This document shows, piece by piece, positions 23,695 through 32,989 of a stretch of 64,000 nucleotides of DNA. Under the pieces are notes generated by a model, which ran no database searches, was not told where the DNA came from, and was given only the letters and a program-made list of their open reading frames with translations. The position numbers were made by a program, and so were the translations under genes. The DNA lies in NCBI GenBank assembly GCA_963573315.1, contig OY752142.1, forward strand, positions 186,001 through 250,000. The letters run 5' to 3'. Within the stretch, counting starts at the first letter, position 1. Each line of letters opens with the position of its first letter. Source of the stretch: Entomortierella parvispora (taxonomy: Eukaryota; Mortierellomycota; Mortierellomycetes; Mortierellales; Mortierellaceae).

Positions 23695-25084
23695 ATGCGC
23701 TCCTCGGTCCTACTCTCCCTCTTGCTCACAGCCGTCTACGAGGTCGCGGCGTTTGAAAAGACGAGTCCGTTCCTTGCCTGGTCCTCGAATGGGTAAATGG
23801 GATCGCCCCCTTCTTGTGTCGTCTGGATGGACCTGACTGGTTGACCTGCTGTCATGTGCTTGTCAGTCACATGTCCTTCTGTCGACCGTCCTTTATTTGC
23901 AGCAATGCGGTGTTATATCCTATGTCCACTTGGCCTGACGCCTTTGCTCTCTTCTTTTTACAACTGTAGATTGAATGCTGGCAAGAACTTGAATGCACAG
24001 GTTGTTTCTGTCCAGGACTTGAAGAATGGCGTCTATGATCTCGCGGATTGTTCGCACAAGGCGATCTTGGTCGTGGACGAGTTGGAGGTATCAGTCGTTT
24101 TTGGTTCGACAGGGATTTGAAATTATCGACTCGTTCTTGTGGTTCTTGCGTTGCTAAAAAGGACCTTGACTTGCAAATAGCTTCATGCCTCGGACTTGGG
24201 ACGCAGTGGACGAGACAAGTTGAAGGTAACGGCACTCAGGAATACTCTTGGACAAATGACGGACAAGATTGGAATCCCAAGAGATTTCAATTCTGGGCAC
24301 GGATATAGGAGCAACAGAAAGGGCATGAAATGACTGACGTGATATCCTTTATTATCGTTTTGTCGTCTTTTGCACGCTCCAACAGAACCAGATCCAATCG
24401 GCAGAAAGTTCACTTCAGATTCCCTTTGTTCAGGGAGCTATCGACCTCGAAAAGTTGGGAGAGTCTCTTTCTCAAAAGTGCAACACACCATTTTATGACA
24501 TTGACTCCCACAAGGGTAAGACGGAGACCAGGATTTGGATGGACTGTGATTTGAGCTCAATGCTGGACTTTTTAGGACGCGAACGACTTCTCACCTGTCG
24601 ATGAAACGATTGTAGATGCCGTTGTCACCGCCAAAGGGCCATCCGTCTTTTACAAAAAGTTGGATTCTGACTCTGTTGAGGAGAATGGTCAGTGTATACC
24701 AGGCGAGGGCGATATTTCTCTGCAAATGAAATTGTAAAGATGTTGATAGAGCAAGTCCACTTTATGAACGGTCTAGATCAAGCACTGGATACCATTATTT
24801 CTGAGGTTCGGGAGCGTTTCCAGGATGACTACTTGGTCCTTTACTCTACCAGTCAGACAAAGGAGTTCCCTCATGAGCACAAATTGAGCGCCCGTCAGCT
24901 TCCCGATCAACCACCAGCACCTACGCCCACACAGTCTGGACTCTTCCACCACTACACGTTCTTTTCACAGGGCATTTTCATGGCGTTGCTGGTTGCATTC
25001 ATCATTGTCCCCATTGGTATCATTGGCATCTTCTGGAACTTGAGCGTGCAGCAGCCTCAGCGTTTTGAGAAGAAGCAAAACTAG
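23695..25084 (+). CDS. BIG1: BIG1/VOA1-like ER membrane protein (V-ATPase assembly)
   Basis: Six exons: 23695-23792, 23970-24087, 24181-24225, 24386-24515, 24616-24687, 24750-25084. The protein begins with a signal peptide (MRSSVLLSLLLTAVYEVAA), then FEKTSPFLAWSS as in Big1 proteins, a luminal domain, and a C-terminal membrane span introduced by HHYTFFSQGIFMALL, the hallmark shared by Big1, Voa1 and the animal V-ATPase accessory protein Ac45. Big1/Voa1 act in the ER in assembly of the V0 sector; yeast big1 mutants lose beta-1,6-glucan. One junction is uncertain: after SHK at 24515 the strong acceptor at 24575 (TTTTTAG) leads out of frame, although the frame opening there (DANDFSPVDETIVDAV) looks coding. 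The weaker acceptor at 24615 joins SHK to DAVVTAKG in frame and is used in this model. Confidence 0.8.
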
Positions 25085-26227
25085 GAGCAAGAAATATCTC
25101 GAAAAGAGCTATTGGAGACTTGGAGCACCTGTTATGAGACCAATTCTTGTAATGTGTTCTTTTTGCTTTGTACTTCATCCTGGACGTCTTCTCTTTTTAT
25201 CATTCCTATTCACGCAGCTCCCCCGGCTTCGGTTCACTCTCCTTTCCATTTCGACGTGATCAAATTAAACAACTTTTTTTCGCAAAATGTGGACACAGTT
25301 CTCTGGCTCTTCTCTGTAGATTTTGTACCAAAGATGTAGAAAGGTCCAGAGCTAGAAATGTAGCTGATTGGTATTCAAGTACTATCACGAAATGGGGTAT
25401 CTTCTTCCCACAGGGTTTGGCTGATCGAGCTGAGTCCAACGTGGCTTCTTCTTGACCATCAAGTTACACCATGAAGTAATTTCGATAATCCATCTGTTGA
25501 GCAAGCATGCACTTTTCCTTTTCCATTCAGCTTCATCCCACGGCCGAAACAAAGCCTGCTTCTCCGCAGAATGGGATCCAAGCGCAACGTAAGGCCCCGT
25601 TACAAGTTGATGTGCACAGTTCGTCTCTCGACGCTTCTTCCAAGTCGACTCAATCACAGTTTGCAATCAATTCGTACTCAGTGGTCCCTAGAGCAGTCCC
25701 CTGTCCTTCATATAACGATAGGCGAAGACTCGAATTTGAAGAAGATAACCCGGTCTACGTTCACCACCACCACCACCAAAAGTGTGTATGTGTGTTCCAC
25801 GACGGATCTAACACTACGTACCATGACTGCGTCGGAGCGCTCGATCAACGGTTCACAGAGGAGGACCTTGTGGACTCTCAGAATCATGTAGTCGTTGACA
25901 CCACTCGTGAAGGATGCCTTGTGGTACTTTGACTGGACGATGAGTAATTCAATAGGCTTCTTCAGGCTAAATTGGTTCTCGACTCTCACGTTCTACCCTT
26001 CCAACGGGCAATCATCCTCTCAGATAGATAGATATGTGCCGATCTGCACCGCTATCAGCAATTGAAAGAAAAGGCAAGGGAGAAGAACAGCCGTGTAGAG
26101 AAAGGTGCAGGCAGCCATAAACGAACACAGGACAACGCTTTCAGATGTGTGCCATCCATCCTGACAAATGGAGTAAGAAGGATGTGAACAAGAAGACAAG
26201 GCAGTTGAATAACAGTTGATAAAGGCT
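25085..26227. other. Start of the accessory region, no gene supported
   Basis: Follows BIG1. An open frame at 25507-25932 (141 residues, with a His5 run from a CAC repeat) and overlapping frames on both strands compete equally, with no recognised motif, so none is called. There is no intron signal set that improves any of them. Confidence 0.4.
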
Positions 26228-27138
26228 CTATGTACAGTACTGGACTCTACGTGCAGGCCTAAGTGTTGCAGTGGGCAAACATTGTGTTTGGCAGGGCATA
26301 CTCAAGGTTACACGTTGGTCCTCCGGACACTCGACCTCCGAGTGATCCGCCTCCCCACAACGGCGGCAAATATCTTTGGCCTCATCCCAACAGAACACAG
26401 AGTTGTAGTTCAGAATGGGAGCTACCCGAGGAAGGTATATTTTGTGGGGGGGGATCTCTAGGAAAGTGTAGAATGAACTGCACTGTACTGGAGTATAGCG
26501 CTGTATTATCTGCGAGTCTCCAACTGATGCAAGTGTACTGGACAATATCGTCATAAGGTGCAAAGAGTTCTCGTATCGCTTCCCCATTCTTCTTTTCCTC
26601 TCCCACACCGGGTTCCTTGCGAGAACACTGTCTTGTGGATCGCGAGAACTGTGGAATCCACTGTAATGGTCGTCTGGGGAAAGTATTGGAAGTTTGTTTC
26701 GTCGTTGAAGCCCACCAAGACTTTGCCTGGATGGGTGATATAGTCCATGCTGTCAAAGCGGACTGAAGGTTGAGGATGGCCCACTTCAGAAGCGACGAGA
26801 TCACCTCGTCCACTTGGAGACCCGCCTCTTCGTAGTTCAAGAAAAGCGCACCGACCGTTGTAGTGGGGCGAGAAACCCGGTATCTGGGGGGCCTCTCTGG
26901 AGTTCTTTTCGACTACTGCCCTTTCTTTTTTTTTTTTTTTTTTTTTTGCACCATTTGTCGTCGAGCGGGGTCCTCCTATTTGAATATCCTCTGCGAAAGA
27001 TGGGGAATGACGGGTGGTGCCAGGCGGCACCTTGCCCTGGGAGGGGGGATCCATGGGCCCGGGGCTGGGAGCGGAGGTGCACTGATGAGGAATGCGGTCG
27101 TTGCAAGGCCAATTGACACCCTCGCCTGAGATGGTCAA
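26228..27138 (-). pseudogene. Broken retroelement ORF1/gag-like RNA-binding protein with zinc knuckle
   Basis: Three minus-strand frames give consecutive pieces of one protein. 27138-26551 carries a Pro-rich start, then GRCAFLELRRGG, RFDSMDYITHPGK and V-T-V-D-x-T-V, as in gag/ORF1-type proteins of fungal retroelements. The frame then changes, and ELFAPYDDIVQYTC with ALYSSTVQF follows in the second frame (an RRM-like fold is likely). A further change leads to IYLPRVAPILNYN and FCWDEAKDICRRCG...H...C in the third frame, a CCHC zinc knuckle with spacing C-x2-C-x4-H-x4-C. At least two frameshifts and an A/T run inside the Pro-rich part show it is dead. No reverse transcriptase or long terminal repeat was found downstream. 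The 5' end abuts the tRNA cassette at 27122. Family assignment is from pattern memory. Confidence 0.55.
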
Positions 27139-27480
27139 TTGAAGATGACGGTGCCTTCAAAAGGAAAATCTATTTCAATTGGCTTTGCACTTATGGAGAT
27201 GTTCTTAAGGGTTTATTAAGGGTTTGCCCAATTTTGCTTAAGGGTCCATTTACGAAGGGTACCGGAAACAAAAGTGTTCGGCGATCGAAATTGTTCATCA
27301 AATAGTCAAAAATGCTAGCTCGCTTAGCTTAGTCGGTAGAGCGTTGTGCTAATAACGCAAAGGCCGCAGGTTCGATCCCTGCAGTGAGCATTTCCTTTTG
27401 CACTTCTTTTACTTCCCTGAAGTTCCCTCTTAGAGAGCCCGGGGGCCTAGGGCCTGGTACTCTCAGAACCAGAAGATGAC
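27122..27480. repeat. tRNA-Ile cassette, copy A
   Basis: From TCGCCTGAGATG to about 27480 this stretch is nearly identical to 38166-38505: about 195 bases of 5' flank, the tRNA gene, and about 90 bases of 3' flank. Differences are few: one-base indel near 27134, a few substitutions and small indels after the tRNA. The unit is far longer than the tRNA, so it was duplicated as a block. Confidence 0.85.
27318..27390 (+). tRNA. tRNA-Ile (anticodon AAT)
   Basis: 73 bases that fold as a complete cloverleaf: acceptor stem GCTCGCT/AGTGAGC (one G-T pair), D arm GC..TTAGTCGGTAGAGC, anticodon stem TTGTG/CGCAA with loop CTAATAA (anticodon AAT), T arm GCAGG-TTCGATC-CCTGC. No intron. Internal A and B boxes intact, and T-rich sequence (TTTCCTTTT) follows directly as a Pol III terminator. 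It decodes ATT and, after A-to-I editing, ATC/ATA. Confidence 0.96.
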
Positions 27481-27567
27481 TTGTGTTTTGGTTCCCGTCT
27501 ATCTGTGTATATCTTGTGCCCATCACAAGAAGCGAGTCAGGTGTGTTGACTTTTACAGAGATGGTGT

Positions 27568-28060
27568 AGGGTGGCCTTGAACTCGCGGCTCCATTGTCTT
27601 CCATTTGAAATAGAAGACAATATAGGAGACACGGCACTGGTATTCCATACTTTTGACCGTATTTCACATTACGGATCCAACCCATTGCTGAGGTGAACCA
27701 AATTCTGTCTTCACTAGATAGCGTTGGGGAGAAAAGAAAAGAGTCCATCTTTATTTCCTTGTTTGCTCTTCTATCCGATCTGCAGTCACCGCAGACATTC
27801 GCTGGCACAAGGAGAACCCCAAGCGTGCAAAGAGACAGAAACGACATTGCTCATTTCACCCTTTTTCAGGCTCTCGCGAGCAAACAAAAGTGCAATAACC
27901 CATGAAGACTTTCAGCCGACACATGGCGGGGAAGGGCCTACCAGGTGGTGCTACAGCACCACAGACATATGATAACTACCGTCAAGTGGAGCAGATCCTG
28001 GCTTTGGTTTGAATGAGCTTTGAAACTGGTTGATTCACATGCATGCATGGTCGATATTAT
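27568..28060 (+). repeat. Dispersed repeat, copy A
   Basis: Diverged direct copy of 30025-30630. Shared blocks include GAGAACCCCAAGCGTGCAAA, CTTTTTCAGGCTCTCGCGAG, CAGCCGACACATGGCGG and ATATGATAACTACCGTCAAG. Reading frames are not conserved between copies (most substitutions change the amino acid on either strand), so it looks non-coding; possibly a non-autonomous mobile element or a solo fragment of one. No terminal inverted repeats or target duplications were recognised. Confidence 0.7.
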
Positions 28061-28520
28061 TGTGCCTTTCAAAAAAGCAGCCCTCAGAACACTTACATAA
28101 GTCGAGCAAAGGCTCGATTCCGTAATCTTGGCATCTGCTTGAGGTGCAAGTGGAAGGATTGAGGATCCAGTCATTATGGATCTGGTGTTTGAGAAGAGTG
28201 ACCATGAAGGGCACCTTGGGTCGAATAGTGGCAAGGTCTTGCCATTAGAAGAAGTAAGGCGCACGAATCCAGACAAGACGATGTTGTCGGCAGTATTTGT
28301 GTCACTCCCCGCTCAGTCTCGGACACAACTTTGGTAGCAGTTCTCTTTGTCGTCATGGATATCTGCGACGACAGATTTCTGTTTCCCCAAAACTCAGATC
28401 TGTTATTTCGTTGCCAAAGTCGTACTGAGAATCCAGTGCTGTTCGTATTTGCTGTGGTATTTAGCCTGAGGAAATGAGGTTTGTGTGAAAGCATCATGGG
28501 CGTCTTGTTCTGACCGACAG

Positions 28521-29993
28521 TTAAATGTGTACACGAAGTCCGGACTTGCCCTTGCTCTCTATCGTTCTATGATACCAGTCGAAGGCTGATAAATTGTCAT
28601 TGTCGATGCGATTGTCGTCATCATTGTCTCGTGATTTTCGCTGTCATTGTTGCTATTTTGGAATCTATGATTGCTTCCCTAATACTCAGAGAAAAAACTG
28701 CAAAGGTCAGTGGCGCGTCTCTTTTCTCGCTTCTCTGCCGCATACTAAACAGATAGCTAATAACGTCCGCTGGAAGCATCCGCCCAAAGGAGAGTGACGA
28801 ACAGAAAAAAAAACGAAGCCCCTCTTTTACCTCCTTGTCGCTAAAGGGATACACTGAGAAATGAAGTAAACAAGACAATTACCTTAGTAACTTGAGACTG
28901 TATCGAGCGTAAAACAAGTGACTGTCAAACGATGGGATGGTGTGAGGTCTTGGCGCTGCTCCTTGGTACCCATGCTCCTCGGCGACCCAGGACCCGATCC
29001 CTCGATTCGCTTCCAAGAACTCCATGGTCGTTAAGACAATGTATATTGGATTCAGCTTTAGAACCAACACCTATCATATCTTCAGTTGTTTTAGTTCTTC
29101 AAGTACGGCGCTCAGTCTTCACGCTTGCAAAATAAAGGTGTTTAGCAGCTTACCGGCATTGGATCGTTCCTCAACTTGCTTTGTGTGTAAGCGTGATGCA
29201 GCTTGTTCTAGCCGCGATGCGTTGGCAAGAAGAGCGGAATCTTTTCTCAAGCTCCAAATTTGTGACCTTGCGAAATGATTTGTACAATTGACGCTTTTCT
29301 ATTTACGAATGCCGTTTAAGGGCACTCACCGCTCCACACCACGTTCTGAGGATGCGATCCTTTCCGTTAATATCCTTGAACTGCTTCATGAACGACACTA
29401 GCGAAATATCGCGGGCGGGTGATTCTTCAATGTATTCCTTCAAGCCAGGTATCATCGTAACCTAGAAGTATGGAACAACAAGAGCTGTAAATAGGCTGTG
29501 TCGCAACTATGTGTAATCTAATAGGGATTTATGTGGACGATTTGACCAAGTGAAGGCACGTCGTCATTCAAAACCAGAAGCTACGCTACTGGTACTCGAC
29601 GCATTTCACCACCATGCTTCTTGTCATGAGAGATGATAGCTAAGCTCAAAGAGCGATACGTGGGCCGACTTCACGCATCCGTGAACTGTTGTAAATAGCG
29701 CGGGGATGTGCATAGCCATTCACAGGATTGGTCCCAAAAGTCTGACCAGGAGAGATGGGAGTCCCGTCCAGTCAAATCAGGTTTGCAAGGAAAGGAGGGA
29801 CCATGATTTTGATAAGAATGGTGATGGTGATCAATGTTCAATCTTGATCGAGGTAAAAGTATTCATTGGCTTCTAGGATGTGGCACATTTTCTTCCGCGT
29901 ACCCCGTCCTCTGTCCAATGCGCGTCCTCCTGCCACTTTCTCGGTGACCACTTTCTGTCCCAAGGTCAGGACACTCCGCTTGCCTCGCCCTTA
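28521..29993 (-). pseudogene. Decayed multi-piece gene, unknown family
   Basis: A set of coding-like pieces in order on the minus strand. 29992-29838: Lys/Arg-rich, with VLTLGQKVVTEKVAGG and CHILEANEYFYLDQ. 29742-29581: DFWDQSCEWLCTSPRYLQQF, one in-frame TGA, then LAIISHDKKHGGEMRRVPV. 29461-29330: an exon-like block between a TTCTAG acceptor and a GTGAGT donor (IPGLKEYIEESPARDISL, then FMKQFKDINGKDRI). 29266-29154: IWSLRKDSALLANASRLEQ and a coil, followed by a GTAAGC donor. About 29120-29070: a TGA, then LSAVLEELKQLKI. 28640-28521: an Asp/Asn-rich C-terminus ending DWYHRTIESKGKSGLRVHI. The TGA stops could each come from CGA by one C-to-T change. Phases between pieces do not all fit, hence a pseudogene; a working gene with an unusual splice pattern is not excluded. 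Confidence 0.35.
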
Positions 29994-30024
29994 TTCTTAC
30001 AGAAAGAAGAAAGGAAGGAATGGT

Positions 30025-30630
30025 GTAGGGTCATTAGGGTATGCCTTGAACCCATGGTTCCATTGTCTATCAATTAAAATACAATTAAAATAGAGAACAG
30101 CATAGTACCGTATTTCACATTTAGCCCCCACGGATCCATGATGAGATAAACCAAAGCTGGTGCTTCTTTTCCACTAGAGTGGCATTGGGGAGAAAGAAAA
30201 GAGTTCATCTTTGTTTCCTTGTTTGCTCTTCTACCCGATCTGCAGTCGCCGCCGACATTCGCTGGCACAAGGAGAACCCCAAGCGTGCAAAGAGGCAGAA
30301 ATGCCATTGCTCATCTCACCCTTTTTCAGGCTCTCGCGAGCACACAAAAAGTGCAATTGCAATAACCAAGTCTATCACTTCCTCTCAGCCGACACATGGC
30401 GGCGAAGGGCCCACCAGGTGGTGCTATCACAGACATATGATAACTACCGTCAAGTGGAGCAGATCTTGGTTTTGGTTTGAAGGAGCTTTGAAAGTGAAAC
30501 TAGTTGATTCACGAATGGCACGAAGGTGATGCATGGAAGAGACAATGAACAGGCAGTTGGCCCCTGCATTTTCACATTATTGGAGTCACGTGGATGGCAT
30601 ACGATCATGCATGCACGGTCGACATTAAAT
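30025..30630 (+). repeat. Dispersed repeat, copy B
   Basis: Same family and orientation as 27568-28060. It has about 90 extra bases near 30512-30603 before the shared ATGCATGCAyGGTCGAyATTA block, so the two copies differ by an internal insertion or deletion. The pieces of a decayed minus-strand gene begin just left of it. Confidence 0.7.
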
Positions 30631-31238
30631 CTTCCCTCCCAAGCAAAGACACAGGATGCGTGGTCTGTTCGCAAGAGATACCGATATAAAGAGAGGAAAG
30701 AGGAGAGAAGGAAGAGTGGGAATAATGTCTTTCATGTGCAATGCAGATGGGTCAATCCGAGAGAGAGACAGAGAGAGAGACAGATCGGAGTCTGGTTCTC
30801 GCCGTTCCAAACTTGGCAGGTGTCAATCCGCACAGCCCTGTCGGCAACCAGCAGCTGGTGGCCAGCAGCAGGCAAAGCACCACGTAACAAGCAGCGATGC
30901 AACATGGGTATTCATGACTTGGCACGATCCATCGCCGACAGACGTCGTCATTCAAACGAGAACAGGCAAGTATCAACTTTGTCCTTGGCCCGAGCAATGA
31001 GACGCAGATAAGAATAGCTGCTGGCTGGATTTCATCCAGAATTTTCATGTGACATCATACAATCATGCTCCAAAAGACGCGCGCTTTTTTTTCTTTTCTT
31101 TGGTATAAAAAAGAACGTCCATGTCTCTCTCTTTCTCACTCATCCTTCTTTCATTCATTCCATCACTCACCACCACAAACACACCCACCCACCCACCCTC
31201 ACTCCACATCACCACTCTCCCCAATCAATTCCTTCACC
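30631..31238. other. vip1 promoter region
   Basis: No gene supported. GA-rich near 30690-30780; from 31085 a T-rich tract with TATAAAAA at about 31104-31111, then a CT/CA-rich leader running to the vip1 start codon, a likely core promoter and 5' UTR. Confidence 0.5.
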
Positions 31239-32695
31239 ATGACCAACTGGGCCCACGTCAAGGTACTGTCCGCCCTCTCGACTCGACATTGTTGTTAGCC
31301 TCCATCGCAATGACTTCATTCTTTGCTGGCCAGCTGACGCACAGAGGTTTATCTTCTTTTCTCCTGTAGATCCCCGCTACCCCCACCCCCAACCTGATCA
31401 TTGTCAACAACATCAGCTCTGCTGCCTCCGAGAAGACCGGTAAGGAGAATAACCAAAGGAAACGCCAAGACATCGTTCTCCAGTTTGACCGCGTCGCCTC
31501 GCTTACACCTCACTCCTTCTACTTCCTCGTTAATCTTAGTCAAGGACTTCTTCTTGTTCTGCGGAAAGATCTCCGAGTTTGAGCTCCAGAAGTACGCCCC
31601 AAACTGACTGATGAAAGCGAGTCGACACGACATGGGATCATCCACAAATGAAAAGGATCTACCGTGGACTGACTTTTGGTTTTTTTTCCTCTCCTTGTGT
31701 TTTGTTCATGTCTCTTAGGGAGGGCGATCGTCAATCTGCCCTTGTTCTCTTTGAGCGTGGTAAGTCCATGGTTATATCCCTGTTTTGTACTTTCTTCTTT
31801 TCTTTGGGGCAAATGATACATTTTTTTGGACATCCGGCGTCATCAGATGTGTTCCCCCTGCAATTTTTTGTCTTTTGTCCAGTCTCGCGACCAAGTATTT
31901 TTTTCCCACATGCGGTCATGCCTTTGTGCACCTGCAAAAAAAAATATGCATTGGGTCCTTCTCTTTTTGTGCTTTGTCAGGGAAATCCAAAAGATCAATT
32001 GTATTCTAACAAAATGATCCACATTTACGTTCATAGAATCGGCTGCCAAGACTGCCTGCATGTTGACCAACGCCATGATTGTCGACAGCCAGATCTCTGT
32101 CAAGCCCTACTTTGAGGAGACACCTGAGGCTCACGGAGAGAACGTTGCTCAGGAGAACAAGCCCAAGGTCACGGTCTTGGCCGAGATCCTCGCTGCTGGA
32201 TACGGTATTCACGACACCATTATTGAGAAGGGTCTCGAGATCGATGCCAAGTACGGACTCACTGGCAGGATCCAGGCCTATGTCGAGGCTGCCAAGGCTC
32301 AGGCAAAGACTTTGGACGAGAAGTACCGTGTCACCGCCAAGGCCACTGAAATCGACGAGAAGTACCACGTCCAGGACCGCGTCAATGCTGCCGTTGGACA
32401 GGGTCTCGAGTACAGCAACCAGGTACGTTATTATAAGCAGACGACGAGCTGGATCTCTTTTTTTTGTAGCTGTGTTGTAGCGTGAGGTACTAACTTGAAA
32501 CTTTTTTTCTTTTAAACTTTGTAGGCTCTTCAGACTGCCCCTGGTCAAAAGGTCGCTGGCGTTGCCTCTCAGGTCAAGGAGCAGGTTGCTGCCGTTCACT
32601 ACGAGGCTCGTCGTCTTGCTGATGAGAAGAAGGCAAAGACTACCCCTGCTGCTGCTGCTGCTTCCTCCGAGCCCGCTCCTGAGAAGACTGCTTAA
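31239..32695 (+). CDS. vip1: RRM protein, fission-yeast Vip1-like
   Basis: Six exons: 31239-31262, 31370-31439, 31540-31591, 31719-31759, 32037-32422, 32525-32695; 247 residues, all phases closed. One RNA-recognition motif at about residues 14-88: RNP2 is LIIVNNI, RNP1 is the degenerate SALVLFER, with KTVKDFFLFCGKI between, an arrangement typical of Vip1-type proteins. The second half is helical and charged, with repeated D-E-K-Y-x-V/L units (IDAKYGL, LDEKYRV, IDEKYHV) that look like an amphipathic coil, and ends in an Ala/Lys-rich tail. Its role in fission yeast is poorly known; RNA binding is inferred from the domain. The first coding exon is 24 nt. Small exons and the compact intron set suggest a well-conserved gene. 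It converges on the kelch gene. Confidence 0.88.
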
Positions 32696-32837
32696 GCGAG
32701 ACGTATCTCCTTTGGCCACTCCCAGGCTCTTGCTCCCCACCAACCTTTGTACTCTTTTTCTAATCACCCATCCTGTCACCAACCATTGCTCTCTATCAAT
32801 CGCCCTTGTATGATAACATCAAAAACTTTTCCATTTC

Positions 32838-32843
32838 AATAAA
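32838..32843 (+). terminator. Polyadenylation signal of vip1
   Basis: AATAAA running into a tract of about 18 A, 143 bases after the stop codon. Confidence 0.6.
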
Positions 32844-32924
32844 AAAAAAAAAAAAAAAATCAGGAAAAACAACAACAACTACAGCAGCAGCAGCAGCTTT
32901 GTCTTTGAGTTGAAAACATTGCCA

Positions 32925-32930
32925 TTTATT
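32925..32930 (-). terminator. Polyadenylation signal of the kelch gene
   Basis: TTTATT reads AATAAA on the minus strand, 60 bases beyond the stop codon at 32990, and 82 bases from the vip1 signal on the other strand. Confidence 0.5.
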
Positions 32931-32989
32931 AATTACATGGAAAGGCGCCGAAAGAAAGATAAGAGAGGAGGAAAAAAAAACGATTATGG

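Noticed and set aside
25507..25932. 141-residue open frame with a His5 run
   Set aside because: Competing frames of similar length on both strands, no recognisable motif, no promoter or polyadenylation pattern. Left as undecided rather than called.
27329..27847. Open frame on the minus strand over the first tRNA gene, with a twin at 38367-38648
   Set aside because: Its C-terminal residues GIEPAAFALLAQRSTD are the antisense reading of tRNA-Ile, a common annotation artefact.
28141..28335. Plus-strand open stretch of about 65 codons (with EEVRRTNPDKTMLSAV)
   Set aside because: Coding-like composition but two minus-strand frames over the same bases are longer; no start, splice site or similarity supports one of them.
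30526..31011. 161-residue open frame before vip1
   Set aside because: Arg-rich from GA repeats, crosses the vip1 promoter area and has no family features.
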